A stretch of 64,000 bases of DNA, from assembly GCF_004297405.1 (NCBI RefSeq), contig NZ_SCVC01000006.1, positions 434,001-498,000 of the forward strand, read 5' to 3'. A program made the translations under genes and the position numbers. This DNA comes from Reyranella sp. Lineage in GTDB: Bacteria > Pseudomonadota > Alphaproteobacteria > Reyranellales > Reyranellaceae. Of the stretch, positions 1 through 9,103 are shown in pieces. Each line of letters begins with the position of its first letter. Position 1 is the first letter of the stretch. The notes under the pieces were generated by a model. It searched no databases, had not been told where the DNA came from, and saw only the letters and a program-made list of their open reading frames with translations.

Positions 1-542
1 TCATGTTGATCCCGCTCTATGTGCTGGGAATCGGCGCGGCATTCTCGGGTCTGATCGCTTACGACTGGTTCGTCGGCCATGATTGGCAGGCCTTCTGGGG
101 CAACGCCATCGCCGTGAAGTCAACCGAAGAGGTTCTGCATCACGCGCACGCCGTACCGCTGTGGGTGAAGCTGCTGCCGCTGGTGATGGCCGTGTCCGGC
201 ATCCTGCTCAGCTACTACTACTACATCGTGAAGACGGACCTGCCGGCGCGCACCGTAAAGACCTTCCCGGGCCTGCACGCCCTGTTCTTCAACAAGTGGT
301 ACTTCGACGAGATCTACGAGGCCGTCTTCGTGAAGCCGGCGCTGGCGATCGGCCGTATCTTCTGGAAGAAGGGCGATGGCGCGACCATCGACGGGCTCGG
401 GCCGGACAATATCGCTGCCCGCGCGCAGGACATGGCGGGTGTCCTGATGCGCTTCCAGAGCGGCTATCTCTATCACTACGCGTTCGTGATGCTGGTCGGT
501 GTCGCCGGTCTCGTCACCTATTTCATGCTGTCGGCGAGGTAA
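1..542 (+). CDS. nuoL: NADH-quinone oxidoreductase subunit L, C-terminal part (5' end outside window)
   Basis: This is the last ~179 codons of the proton-pumping membrane subunit NuoL of respiratory complex I; the intact protein is normally over 600 residues, so the gene enters from before base 1. The reading frame is open from the first bases, and the in-frame ATG at 3 is internal, not a start. The fragment has a membrane segment, a hydrophilic stretch with WYFDEIYEAVFVKP, and a final hydrophobic helix near the C terminus, which is the usual NuoL ending. nuoM follows after 6 bp and nuoN after that, as in the standard nuo operon, which confirms the call. Confidence 0.95.
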   Translation, partial: MLIPLYVLGIGAAFSGLIAYDWFVGHDWQAFWGNAIAVKSTEEVLHHAHAVPLWVKLLPLVMAVSGILLSYYYYIVKTDLPARTVKTFPGLHALFFNKWYFDEIYEAVFVKPALAIGRIFWKKGDGATIDGLGPDNIAARAQDMAGVLMRFQSGYLYHYAFVMLVGVAGLVTYFMLSAR

Positions 543-548
543 GGCCCG

Positions 549-2063
549 ATGTCGAGTTGGCCCATCCTCTCCTTGATCACGTTCCTGCCGCTGGTGGGGG
601 CGCTGTTCTGCCTGGTCGTGAACGGTCCCAAAGAGGCCGTCGACCGCAACTGCCGCAGCGTGGCGCTGCTGACGTCGCTGGTCACTTTCCTGATCTCGAT
701 CCTGCTCTGGGTGCGGTTCGATCCGACCAAGGCCGGTTTCCAGTTCGAGGAGAATCTCGCCTGGGTGCCGGCACTCAACATCGGCTACCACGTCGGCATC
801 GACGGCATCTCGCTGTTCTTCGTGCTGCTGGCGACCTTGCTGACACCGATCTGCATCCTGGCGAGCTGGGAATCGGTGAAGGTTCGCGTCAAGGAATACA
901 TGGTCGCGTTCCTTGTGCTCGAGACCTTCATGGTCGGCATGTTCTGCGCGCTCGACCTGGCTCTGTTCTATATTTTCTTCGAAGGCGTCCTGATCCCGAT
1001 GTTCCTGATCATCGGCGTGTGGGGCGGCAAGCGGCGCGTCTACGCGGCCTTCAAGTTCTTCCTCTACACACTGCTCGGCTCGGTGCTGATGCTGTTGGCC
1101 ATCATCGCCATCTACTGGCATGTCGGTACGACAGACCTGCCGACGGCGATGGAGAAGCTCGACCTGCCGTTCACCTGGCAGTGCTGGCTGTGGCTGGCCT
1201 TCTTCGCCTCCTTCTCGGTGAAGGTGCCGATGTGGCCGGTCCATACCTGGCTGCCCGACGCCCACGTCGAGGCGCCGACGGCAGGCTCGGTGATCCTGGC
1301 CGGTGTGTTGCTGAAGATGGGCGGGTACGGCTTCCTGCGTTATTCGATCCCGCTGATGCCCGAGGCGACGCAATACTTCGCGCCACTGGTCTTCGGCCTA
1401 TCGATCGTCGCGGTCATCTACACCTCGCTGGTCGCGCTGGTGCAGGAGGACATGAAGAAGCTGATCGCCTATTCGTCGGTCGCCCACATGGGCTTCGTGA
1501 CAATCGGCGCCTTCGTCATGAACATGCAGGGCGTCCAGGGCTCGATCTTCCAGATGCTGAGCCACGGCATCGTCTCGGCGGCGCTCTTCCTCTGCGTCGG
1601 CGTGGTTTACGACCGCATGCACACGCGTGAGATCGCGGCCTATGGCGGCCTCGTGCACCGCATGCCGCGCTATGCCTTCACCTTCCTGTTCTTCACCCTG
1701 GCGAGCGTCGGCCTGCCAGGCCTGTCGGGCTTCGTGGGTGAATTCCTGGTCCTGCTCGGCGCCTTCAAGGCCAATACCTGGGTGGCCTTCCTGGCCGCGA
1801 CTGGCCTGATCCTGGGTGCGGCCTATGCACTCTGGCTTTACCGCAAGATCGTCTTCGGCGAACTCACCAAGGATTCGCTGAAGGGCATCCTTGACATGAA
1901 CAAGCGCGAGATCGCCGTGTTCCTGCCGCTGGTGCTGCTGACGCTCTGGATGGGTATCCATCCTAATTCCTTCCTCGATCCGATGGCGCCGGCCGTGGAC
2001 AAGCTGATCGGCGACTATCAGGCAGCTCTGAAGCTCGCCCGCACCGCGGCGTTGGTGCCGTGA
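549..2063 (+). CDS. nuoM: NADH-quinone oxidoreductase subunit M
   Basis: NuoM is an antiporter-like, proton-translocating membrane subunit of complex I in the inner membrane. The 504-residue product is almost entirely hydrophobic, consistent with 14 helices, and of normal family length. The conserved membrane glutamate is visible in FFEGVLIPM (about Glu145), and the conserved lysine lies in the [20 protein letters not shown] region (about Lys225). It starts 6 bp after nuoL and ends about 20 bp before nuoN, so the three genes are one transcript. Nothing unusual is seen. Confidence 0.97.
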   Translation: MSSWPILSLITFLPLVGALFCLVVNGPKEAVDRNCRSVALLTSLVTFLISILLWVRFDPTKAGFQFEENLAWVPALNIGYHVGIDGISLFFVLLATLLTPICILASWESVKVRVKEYMVAFLVLETFMVGMFCALDLALFYIFFEGVLIPMFLIIGVWGGKRRVYAAFKFFLYTLLGSVLMLLAIIAIYWHVGTTDLPTAMEKLDLPFTWQCWLWLAFFASFSVKVPMWPVHTWLPDAHVEAPTAGSVILAGVLLKMGGYGFLRYSIPLMPEATQYFAPLVFGLSIVAVIYTSLVALVQEDMKKLIAYSSVAHMGFVTIGAFVMNMQGVQGSIFQMLSHGIVSAALFLCVGVVYDRMHTREIAAYGGLVHRMPRYAFTFLFFTLASVGLPGLSGFVGEFLVLLGAFKANTWVAFLAATGLILGAAYALWLYRKIVFGELTKDSLKGILDMNKREIAVFLPLVLLTLWMGIHPNSFLDPMAPAVDKLIGDYQAALKLARTAALVP

Positions 2064-2082
2064 GCGGCCGGGAGTGACAACG

Positions 2083-3525
2083 ATGATTCTCGGTCTCGAA
2101 TCCTGGGTCCTGGCGCGGCCTGAAATCTTCCTCGCTGCTGCGACAGGCTTGTTGCTGATCTACGGCGTTGTTCGTGGCGAGGTGGCGACGCCCTTCGTCT
2201 CTGTGGTGACGTCGCTCGTCCTGCTGGTGACGGCTGTCCTGCTGTTCATGCCCTATCGTGAGGGAACGGCTTTCGCGTCCCTGTTCATCGTCGATCGATT
2301 GACGACGACGATGAAGGCTTTGGTGCTGGTGGGCTCTGCCATCGCCATCCTGATGTCGCGCGCCTATTTCGAGCGGGTCAAAGCCTGGCGCTTCGAATAT
2401 CCGCTGCTGGTTGCACTGGCGACCCTCGGCATGATGCTGATGATTTCAGCCAACGACCTGATGTCGCTCTATGTCGGCCTCGAACTGCAGTCGCTGGCGC
2501 TCTACGTCATCGCCGCCTTCCAGCGCGACAGCGTGCGTTCGACCGAAGCGGGCGTGAAGTATTTCGTCCTCGGTTCGGTCGCCTCGGGCATGTTGCTCTT
2601 CGGCGCCTCGCTGATCTACGGATTCTGCGGTGGCACGGCCTTCGTGCAGATCTCGCGCGCGCTGCTCGACGGCAGGGGCGCGGAGATCGGCACGACCATC
2701 GGCCTGGTGTTCGTGGTCGCGGGCCTCGCCTTCAAGGTTTCGGCCGTGCCGTTCCACATGTGGACGCCCGACGTCTACGAGGGCGCGCCGACGCCGGTCA
2801 CGGCGCTGTTTGCCGTGGCGCCCAAGATCGCCGCCATGTCGCTGCTGGTTTCGGTCCTCATGGGGCCGTTCAAGCCGCTGTTCGGCCAGTGGCAGCAGAT
2901 CATCGTCGTGGCCTCGGTGCTTTCAATGGCGTTGGGTGCCTTCGCAGCTCTCCGCCAGCAGAACATCAAGCGCCTGATGGCCTATTCCTCGATCGGCAAC
3001 GTGGGCTACGTGCTGCTGGGGCTCGCCAGCGGCAGCGTGAAGGGCATCGAGGCGGTGGTTTTCTACCTCGCCATCTACCTGGTGATGACGCTGGGTGTGT
3101 TCGCCACCATCCTGATGATGAAGCGCCGCGATGTGATGCTGGAGAACGTCTCGGATCTCGCTGGCCTCGCGCGCAGCCAGCCGATGATGGCCTTCGCCAT
3201 GCTGATCTTCATGTTCTCGCTGGCCGGCATCCCGCCGCTCGCAGGCTTCTGGGGCAAGCTCTACATCTTCATCGCGGCCGTCGAGGCCAACCTCTACATA
3301 CCCGCAGTGCTGGGTGTCCTGGCGTCGGTCGTGGCCTCCTACTATTACCTGCGCATCGTCAAGGTGATGTACTTCGACGAACCGGCTGAAGCGCTCGACC
3401 GACCGGTCTTCGGCATCAACCGCGCCGTGGCCTTGGCCGCTGCCTTCCTGGTGGCTGTCTTCTCGTTGGTCCCGCAACCGCTCAGCCTGATCGCCGCAGC
3501 GGCCGCCAAAGGCCTGTTCTCGTGA
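2083..3525 (+). CDS. nuoN: NADH-quinone oxidoreductase subunit N
   Basis: NuoN is the third antiporter-like membrane subunit of complex I. The sequence is strongly hydrophobic with the family landmarks FKVSAVPFHMWTPDVYEGAP and, near the end, FSLAGIPPLAGFWGKLY. I place the start at the ATG at 2083 because a GGGAG ribosome-binding site at 2070-2074 is then well spaced; a GTG at 2074 in the same frame would add three residues but would overlap that site. Length is then 480 residues, typical for the family. Its stop overlaps the GTG start of birA, so translation of the two is probably coupled. Confidence 0.95.
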   Translation: MILGLESWVLARPEIFLAAATGLLLIYGVVRGEVATPFVSVVTSLVLLVTAVLLFMPYREGTAFASLFIVDRLTTTMKALVLVGSAIAILMSRAYFERVKAWRFEYPLLVALATLGMMLMISANDLMSLYVGLELQSLALYVIAAFQRDSVRSTEAGVKYFVLGSVASGMLLFGASLIYGFCGGTAFVQISRALLDGRGAEIGTTIGLVFVVAGLAFKVSAVPFHMWTPDVYEGAPTPVTALFAVAPKIAAMSLLVSVLMGPFKPLFGQWQQIIVVASVLSMALGAFAALRQQNIKRLMAYSSIGNVGYVLLGLASGSVKGIEAVVFYLAIYLVMTLGVFATILMMKRRDVMLENVSDLAGLARSQPMMAFAMLIFMFSLAGIPPLAGFWGKLYIFIAAVEANLYIPAVLGVLASVVASYYYLRIVKVMYFDEPAEALDRPVFGINRAVALAAAFLVAVFSLVPQPLSLIAAAAAKGLFS

Positions 3526-4256
3526 CCCACACGCCCGTCCTGCCGGACGGGTGGACGCTGGTCGCTCTGGACAGCGTCGGCAGCACCAATGACGAGGCTG
3601 CGCAGCTGGCTGACGGCGGGGCGTCCGAAGGTACCGTCGTCTGGGCCCGTGAGCAGCAGGGCGGGCGTGGCCGTCGAGGCCGGCGCTGGGCCTCGCCACC
3701 GGGCAATCTTTACAGCTCGACAATCCTGCGTCCCGATTGCCCGGCGCCGCGCGCCGCCGAGCTGGGCTTCGTGGCCGCCCTTGCCGTTGGCGACCTCGTG
3801 CCAGCGTCTCGCGCCATTCGCTTGAAGTGGCCTAACGATGTGCTGGTTGACGGTGGAAAGATCGCCGGGATTCTGCTGGAAAGCGCTATTGCCCAGGACG
3901 GCAGGGTCGAACATGTCGTGGCCGGGATCGGCGTTAATGTTGCCTTTGCGCCGCAGCTTGCCGAAATGCGCTATCCCGGTGCATCGCTGGGTGGCACCGT
4001 GGAAGCAGCCCTCGAGGGCCTGATGCGTGCCCTTGCGACACGGCTCGCCCAGTGGCGCCGAGACGGCTTCGGGGTCATTCGCGAAGGCTGGCTCGCGCAG
4101 GCGGGGCCGCTGGGCGCCGAAGTCGATGTCCGGTTGGGCGAGGGGCTGGTGTCTGGCCGCTTCGCGGGGCTGGATCATGAAGGCGCCCTGCTGCTGGATA
4201 CCGCCGATGGTCCGCGCAAGATCGTGTCGGGCGAGTTGCTGGGCCGGGCGGCCTGA
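3522..4256 (+). CDS. birA: Biotin--[acetyl-CoA-carboxylase] ligase
   Basis: This enzyme activates biotin to biotinoyl-AMP and transfers it to the biotin carboxyl carrier protein, a cytosolic reaction needed for fatty acid synthesis. The 244-residue product has the adenylate-binding loop GRGRRGRRW at 48-56, KWPNDV at 102-107 and GGKIAGILLE at 111-120. There is no N-terminal helix-turn-helix, so it is a group I ligase without the biotin-repressor function of E. coli BirA. The start is a GTG that shares bases with the nuoN stop (GTGA). The order nuoN-birA-coaX-rnj is common in alphaproteobacteria. Confidence 0.93.
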   Translation: MTHTPVLPDGWTLVALDSVGSTNDEAAQLADGGASEGTVVWAREQQGGRGRRGRRWASPPGNLYSSTILRPDCPAPRAAELGFVAALAVGDLVPASRAIRLKWPNDVLVDGGKIAGILLESAIAQDGRVEHVVAGIGVNVAFAPQLAEMRYPGASLGGTVEAALEGLMRALATRLAQWRRDGFGVIREGWLAQAGPLGAEVDVRLGEGLVSGRFAGLDHEGALLLDTADGPRKIVSGELLGRAA

Positions 4257-4268
4257 GGAGACCCTGGG

Positions 4269-5039
4269 ATGCTGCTTGCCATCGATGTCGGCAACACCAA
4301 CTCGAAGTTCGCGGTCTTCGATGGCGACACGCTCGTGTCGCAGTTCCGGCTGCGAACCGAGGCCAAGCGTACTGCCGACGAATATGCAGCCTGGCTGACC
4401 CAGCTCATGCACCTGCAGGGCTTCAACCCGGAGTCGATCAAAGGCGCGATCCTGGCGAGCGTCGTGCCGCAGGTGAATCCGAACATTCGCCGTCTGTGCG
4501 AAATCTATTTCAAGACCAAGCTGTTGATCGTAGGCGAGCCGGATTGCGAGCTCGGCATCAAGGTCCTGATCGACCGTCCGCAGGACGCCGGTCCTGACCG
4601 CCTGGTCGGCATCATCGCTGGCTACAAGAAATATGGCGGCCCGCTCATCACCATTGACTTCGGCAGCGCCACGACCTTCGATCTTGCCGACAAGGACGGC
4701 AACTTCGTCGGCGGCGTGCTGTCGCCTGGCGTCGAACTCACCATCGAGTCGTTCTACCTGATGACGGCACGGTTGCCGCGCATCCGCGTCGAGAAGCCCG
4801 CCAAGGTCATCGGCAAGGCGACGGTGCCTGCCATGCAGTCCGGCATCTTCTGGGGCTATGTCGGGCTGATCGAGAGCCTGATCCGGCGCATCCAGGCCGA
4901 GTACGGCGAGCCTATGAAGGTGGTTGCCACCGGCGGCCTCGCCAGTGTCTTCAAGGACGAGATTGGCCTGTTCGATGCGATCGAACCCGACCTGATGTCG
5001 CTTGGTCTGCTGGAGATCTGGCGGCGCAACCGCCGATGA
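4269..5039 (+). CDS. coaX: Type III pantothenate kinase
   Basis: Phosphorylates pantothenate in the first step of coenzyme A synthesis. The 256-residue protein begins with the phosphate-binding segment DVGNTN (residues 6-11). It has GPDR at 108-111 and a second acidic active-site strand ITIDFGSATTFD around Asp130, all diagnostic of the CoaX (ASKHA fold) family. A GGAG ribosome-binding site sits in front of the ATG, and the gene starts 12 bp after birA. It overlaps rnj by four bases (ATGA). Confidence 0.95.
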   Translation: MLLAIDVGNTNSKFAVFDGDTLVSQFRLRTEAKRTADEYAAWLTQLMHLQGFNPESIKGAILASVVPQVNPNIRRLCEIYFKTKLLIVGEPDCELGIKVLIDRPQDAGPDRLVGIIAGYKKYGGPLITIDFGSATTFDLADKDGNFVGGVLSPGVELTIESFYLMTARLPRIRVEKPAKVIGKATVPAMQSGIFWGYVGLIESLIRRIQAEYGEPMKVVATGGLASVFKDEIGLFDAIEPDLMSLGLLEIWRRNRR

Positions 5040-6688
5040 CCATTCCGTCGAACGACGAGCTGCTGTTTCTCGCCCTGGGAGGGGCGGGCGAGATCGGGAT
5101 GAACCTCAATCTCTATGGCCATGCTGGCAAATGGCTGATGGTCGATCTCGGCATCGGCTTCGCCGACGACACCATGCCGGGCGTGGAGGTCGTGATGCCG
5201 GATCCGGCATTCATTGTCGAACGCCGCGCCGATCTGGTGGGCATCGTGCTGACGCATGCGCATGAAGACCATCTCGGCGCCGTCGCGGATCTATGGCCCC
5301 AGCTCAAGGCGCCGGTCTACGCTACGCCCTTCGCGGCATCTGTCCTGCGTCGCAAGCTGATCGAGGCCGGCCTGCGTGACGCTGTGCCGGTCACGGAGAT
5401 TCCACTCGGCGGCAAGTTCAAGCTGGCGCCGTTCGAACTCGAAATGATCACCATGACGCACTCCATCCTGGAGCCCAACGCGCTGGCGATCCGCACCAAG
5501 TTCGGCACGGTGTTCCATACCGGCGACTGGAAGATCGATCCCGAGCCACTGCTGGGCGATACCACCGACGAAGCCATGCTGAAGCGCATCGGTGACGAGG
5601 GTGCGCTCGCCATGATCTGCGACAGCACCAACGTATTCGTCGAGGGTGAAGCGGGCTCCGAGGCCAAGGTGCGGGCCAATCTCGAGAAACTGGTACGGGG
5701 CCACAAGGGCCGCGTCGCCGTCACCTGCTTTGCCTCCAACCTGGCGCGTGTCGAAAGCGTCGCCCTGGCGGCTGTTGCGGCGGGCCGTCATCCTGTTCTT
5801 TCTGGACGCGCCCTGCAGCGCATGGTCGAGGCTGCGCAGGAGTGTGGCTACCTGCTCGATTTTCCCGAGTGCGTGCCGGAGCAGCAGGCGGGCTTTCTGC
5901 CGCGCGACAAGGTGCTGTTCATCTGCACCGGCAGCCAGGGTGAGCCACGAGCCTCCATGGCCAAGCTCGCCAACGGCGATCACCGCGACCTGGTCCTGGA
6001 GGAGGGCGACACCGCGATCTTCTCGTCGCGTGTCATTCCCGGCAACGATAGATCTGTTGGTCGGCTGCAGAATGCGTTGATGGCGCGTGGCGTCGAGGTG
6101 ATCACTGACCGTGAGGCCGATATCCACGTTTCGGGCCACCCGGCGCGCGACGAGTTGGTGAAGGTCTATCAATGGGTGCGCCCCAAGATCGCCCTACCGG
6201 TCCATGGCGAGGTCCGCCATATGGTCGAACATGCAGCGCTCGCGCGCGCCTGCCAGGTGCCCGAAACGGTCGTGGCGCCCAACGGCACTCTCGTGCGGCT
6301 GGCGCCGGGACCGGCCGAGATCATCGACCACGTACCTTCCGGTCGACTGGCGCGGGACGGGGACGGGCTGGTGCCGCTCGACGGTGCCTCCCTGCGCGAA
6401 CGGCGCAAGCTTCTGTGGAACGGTGCGGCCGCGGCGACTCTGGTGATCGACCGGCGGGGCAGGGCCGTTGCGCCGCCCAAGGTATCGCTGCGGGGGATCG
6501 ACGACGCTGAGGGCGAACTTGGCGAGGCGATTGTCGCGGGGCTCAGCGAAATGCTGGCCGATCTTAGCGCTTCGGAACGCGGCGACGACGCCCGGATCGA
6601 GGAAGCAGCCCGGCAGGCTGTACGGCGCGTCGTGCGCGCGCACCTCGGCAAGAAGCCGTTGACGGACGTACACATCGTCCGCATCTAA
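5036..6688 (+). CDS. rnj: Ribonuclease J
   Basis: A metallo-beta-lactamase/beta-CASP ribonuclease with 5'-3' exonuclease and endonuclease activity, acting in mRNA decay and rRNA maturation in the cytosol. The zinc motif THAHEDHLG is at 73-81 (His74, His76, Asp78, His79). Further metal or beta-CASP motifs include HTGDWKID, CDSTNV, the SGHPARDEL segment and PVHGEVRHM. At 550 residues it has the C-terminal domain expected for RNase J. It starts inside the coaX stop codon, a conserved alphaproteobacterial pairing. Confidence 0.94.
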   Translation: MTIPSNDELLFLALGGAGEIGMNLNLYGHAGKWLMVDLGIGFADDTMPGVEVVMPDPAFIVERRADLVGIVLTHAHEDHLGAVADLWPQLKAPVYATPFAASVLRRKLIEAGLRDAVPVTEIPLGGKFKLAPFELEMITMTHSILEPNALAIRTKFGTVFHTGDWKIDPEPLLGDTTDEAMLKRIGDEGALAMICDSTNVFVEGEAGSEAKVRANLEKLVRGHKGRVAVTCFASNLARVESVALAAVAAGRHPVLSGRALQRMVEAAQECGYLLDFPECVPEQQAGFLPRDKVLFICTGSQGEPRASMAKLANGDHRDLVLEEGDTAIFSSRVIPGNDRSVGRLQNALMARGVEVITDREADIHVSGHPARDELVKVYQWVRPKIALPVHGEVRHMVEHAALARACQVPETVVAPNGTLVRLAPGPAEIIDHVPSGRLARDGDGLVPLDGASLRERRKLLWNGAAAATLVIDRRGRAVAPPKVSLRGIDDAEGELGEAIVAGLSEMLADLSASERGDDARIEEAARQAVRRVVRAHLGKKPLTDVHIVRI

Positions 6689-6710
6689 GGGCCAGCCCGT
6701 GGAGAGACCG

Positions 6711-7115
6711 ATGATCGGACGCCTCAATCACATCGCCATTGCCGTACCTGACCTGGACAAGGCCAGCGAACTCTATCGCTCCGTGATGGGAGCGAAGGTG
6801 AGTGCGCCCAAGGCGCAGCCGGCGCATGGCGTGACGGTGGTGTTCGTCGAACTGCCCAACACCAAGATCGAGCTGCTGCACCCGCTGGGCGAGAAGTCGC
6901 CGATCGCGAATTTTCTGGCGCGCAATGCCGATGGCGGCATTCACCATGTCTGCTACGAGGTCGAGGACATCTACTCGGCCCGCGACAAGCTCAAGGCGCA
7001 GGGCGCCCGCGTCCTGGGCGATGGCGAGCCGAAGATCGGCGCGCACGACAAGCCGGTCCTATTCCTGCATCCCAAGGACTTCAACGGCACGCTGATCGAG
7101 CTCGAGCAGGTTTAG
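6711..7115 (+). CDS. mce: Methylmalonyl-CoA epimerase
   Basis: Interconverts the (2R) and (2S) forms of methylmalonyl-CoA in propionate and odd-chain or branched acid breakdown. It is a VOC-fold metal enzyme of 134 residues, the usual length. Candidate metal ligands are His7, His78/His79 (GGIHHVCYEV) and Glu130 (GTLIELEQV), with Glu54 in a beta strand typical of the family. I use the ATG at 6711, which follows a GGAGAG ribosome-binding site; a GTG at 6699 in frame is less likely. It lies 22 bp after rnj and just before the DUF1467 gene, a common neighbourhood. Confidence 0.92.
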   Translation: MIGRLNHIAIAVPDLDKASELYRSVMGAKVSAPKAQPAHGVTVVFVELPNTKIELLHPLGEKSPIANFLARNADGGIHHVCYEVEDIYSARDKLKAQGARVLGDGEPKIGAHDKPVLFLHPKDFNGTLIELEQV

Positions 7116-7126
7116 GAGCGGTCGCC

Positions 7127-7372
7127 ATGAGCTGGGCTACCGGTGTCATGGTCTATTTCGTGATCTGGTGGACGGTGCTGTTTTGCATCCTGCCACTGGG
7201 TGTCCGGCGTGTGGAAAATCCCGGCAGAGGCCAAGAGCACGGGGCGCCTGAGAAGCCTGATCTCATTCGCAAGGCGATCATTACGACCATCGTCGCGGCC
7301 GTGCTGTGGGTCGGTTTTTATGTGCTCCACGAGGCGGACTTTTTCAGCTTCCGGCGCCTGGAAGGCAGCTGA
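7127..7372 (+). CDS. DUF1467 family small membrane protein
   Basis: An 81-residue protein with two hydrophobic helices (about residues 5-25 and 50-68) separated by a short charged loop, and an LPLGVRRVENP motif after the first helix. This matches the alphaproteobacterial DUF1467 family, whose function is unknown. The constant position after mce and before proS in related genomes is what supports the family call. It begins 11 bp after mce, so it is probably the last gene of that transcript. Confidence 0.85.
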   Translation: MSWATGVMVYFVIWWTVLFCILPLGVRRVENPGRGQEHGAPEKPDLIRKAIITTIVAAVLWVGFYVLHEADFFSFRRLEGS

Positions 7373-7404
7373 TTCAAGGCCTTACGTTCAGCGCCTAAGC
7401 TATT

Positions 7405-7439
7405 GAAAACAAAAAGAAACGGCGGATCGATGATCCGCC
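7405..7439 (-). terminator. Rho-independent terminator, minus strand
   Basis: A perfect 8-bp stem (GGCGGATC/GATCCGCC at 7421-7428 and 7432-7439) with a three-base loop. Read on the minus strand it is followed by a T-rich run (TTTCTTTTTG and more T, 7405-7419). On the plus strand there is no T run after it. It would end transcripts coming from the purine permease gene or from a small RNA in the gap upstream. Confidence 0.72.
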
Positions 7440-7605
7440 GCTCCTCTACCCCCGAAACTCGTCGTAGGCGGCTTTAAGCCGCTCTCCTCCCTAAACTCGG
7501 GCTGCGCCCAAGGCATAGGCTCTTTACCTTGGGTTATGGACCTTGCCAAGACCTTTTCTTTCGAGCGCCGGGGCTTCCACAGAACAATTGTTGTGGGCAG
7601 TGGTC
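7440..7605 (-). ncRNA. Candidate structured RNA or structured 3' UTR
   Basis: This gap of about 200 bases between the permease stop and the terminator has no convincing reading frame but several strong hairpins. One has 7-bp arms CCCAAGG (7507-7513) and CCTTGGG (7527-7533); another is GCGGCTT/AAGCCGC at 7468-7482; a weaker one is CCACA/TGTGG around 7577-7595. On the minus strand these lead straight into the terminator, which is the layout of a small RNA or a long 3' UTR. I could not match it to RNase P, SRP, tmRNA or, with certainty, 6S RNA. No clear promoter is seen. Confidence 0.28.
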
Positions 7606-7642
7606 GTTCGTCGACAAACAAATGTCCGCACTGTTTCGCTGA

Positions 7643-8935
7643 TCATCCGATGACCACGTATTTGATCACGAACAGGACAGCGAGAATTCCGACGGCCGGA
7701 TGAATGTCGCGATAGCGACCCGCGGCGAGTTTGATTCCGGCGTACGAGATAAACCCAAAAGCGATGCCGTCGGCAATCGAGAAAGTGAACGGCATGGCGA
7801 GTGCCGTGATCACTGCGGGCGCGGCTTCGGTGAGATCGTTCCATTCGATTTCCGTAAGACCGCGCGCCATCAGACACGCCACATAGAGGAGAGCAGGCGC
7901 CGTTGCGTAGGCCGGAATTGAACCGGCCAGCGGCGCCACGAACAGCGCGAGCAGAAAGAGGACGCCAACGGCCGCTGCGGTCAGGCCGGTGCGACCGCCA
8001 GCGTTGATGCCCGAAGCGCTCTCGATATAGCTCGTGGTCGTCGACGTGCCGACGGCGGCGCCGATCGCTGCCGCGGCGCTGTCGGAGATCAGCACGCCGC
8101 GCAGCCGGGGCACCGTGCCGTCGGGGCGCATGAAGCCGCCGCGATGGGCGAGCCCGATCAAGGTGCCGGTATTGTCGAACAGGTCGACGAACAGGAAGGC
8201 GAAGACCACCGTGACCAGCCCCGCCTTCATGGCACCCGCGAGGTCCATCTGGAGGAACACGGGGGCGATCGAGGGCGGTACATCGAAGATGCCGGCAAAC
8301 TTCTGCTCACCGGCCAGGATCGAGATTACGGTGACAACCAGGATGCCGATGATCACGCCGCCCATGACGCGGCGATATTCGAGGGCGATGATCAGGGCGA
8401 AGCCCACCACCGCCATGAGCACCGGCCAGCTCACGAGCTTGCCGTGCGTGACCAGGGTCGCGGGATGGGCGACCACGATACCGGCGTTCTTCAGAGCGAT
8501 CAGGGCGAGGAACAGACCGATGCCGGCGGCGATCGCCATCTTGAGCGATTTCGGGATCGCATTGACGATCCATTCGCGGACCGGCAGCACGCTGATGATC
8601 AGGAAGAGGATGCCCGAGAGGAAGACGCACCCCAGTGCGACCTGCCAGCTGTAGCCCATGCCGCCGACGACGCCGTAGGCGAAGTAGGCGTTGAGCCCCA
8701 TGCCCGGCGCCAGGGCGATCGGGTAGTTCGCCAGGAAAGCCATCAGGAAGCAGCCAATGGCCGCGGCGACGCAGGTCGCCGTGAAGACCGCGCCGAACGG
8801 CATCTTCGCGTCGGCGAGGATCGCCGGGTTGACGAAGATGATGTAGGCCATGGTCAGGAAGGTCGTGAGGCCGGCAACGAGTTCGGTGCGGACGGACGTG
8901 CCGTTCGCGTTCAGCTTGAAGACTTGCTCGAGCAT
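7643..8935 (-). CDS. NCS2-type purine permease (AzgA/GhxP-like)
   Basis: An inner-membrane proton-coupled transporter, probably for guanine, hypoxanthine or adenine. The 430-residue product starts with an [19 protein letters not shown] segment and [11 protein letters not shown], and contains [12 protein letters not shown], which mark the AzgA/GhxP branch of the NCS2 family rather than the UraA/UacT branch. It has about 12-14 hydrophobic segments. I use the ATG at 8935 because it is preceded by a strong GGGGGAGA site; a longer frame from 8986 has none. It is the only minus-strand gene between two plus-strand operons. The exact substrate cannot be read from sequence. Confidence 0.88.
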   Translation of the reverse strand: MLEQVFKLNANGTSVRTELVAGLTTFLTMAYIIFVNPAILADAKMPFGAVFTATCVAAAIGCFLMAFLANYPIALAPGMGLNAYFAYGVVGGMGYSWQVALGCVFLSGILFLIISVLPVREWIVNAIPKSLKMAIAAGIGLFLALIALKNAGIVVAHPATLVTHGKLVSWPVLMAVVGFALIIALEYRRVMGGVIIGILVVTVISILAGEQKFAGIFDVPPSIAPVFLQMDLAGAMKAGLVTVVFAFLFVDLFDNTGTLIGLAHRGGFMRPDGTVPRLRGVLISDSAAAAIGAAVGTSTTTSYIESASGINAGGRTGLTAAAVGVLFLLALFVAPLAGSIPAYATAPALLYVACLMARGLTEIEWNDLTEAAPAVITALAMPFTFSIADGIAFGFISYAGIKLAAGRYRDIHPAVGILAVLFVIKYVVIG

Positions 8936-9103
8936 CCTGCTCTCCCCCTGATGCTGCCTGCAGTGTGCGGGCATCGCCCTGTGCAAAACCAGTCGTGCAG
9001 GGCCAGCAGGTGCGCCGCGGTTTGCCTTTATCCGACCCGTTCCCTACAGTCCGCCGCCACCCGACGACCCTCTAAAAGCCACAGCGGCAAGGACCAATTC
9101 AGC

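Noticed and set aside
120-1373. Long minus-strand open frame opposite nuoL and nuoM
   Set aside because: Arg/His/Gln-rich composition, typical of the antisense of hydrophobic GC-rich genes; no recognisable domain, and nuoLM on the other strand are certain.
8144-9103. Open frame extending proS upstream by about 320 codons
   Set aside because: It is antisense to the purine permease and rich in Asp/His/Arg; the ProS core begins at the ATG at 9104.
8936-9103. Gap between the permease and proS, checked for a purine riboswitch
   Set aside because: No conserved purine-aptamer core or paired helices of that type were seen; only an ordinary divergent intergenic region.
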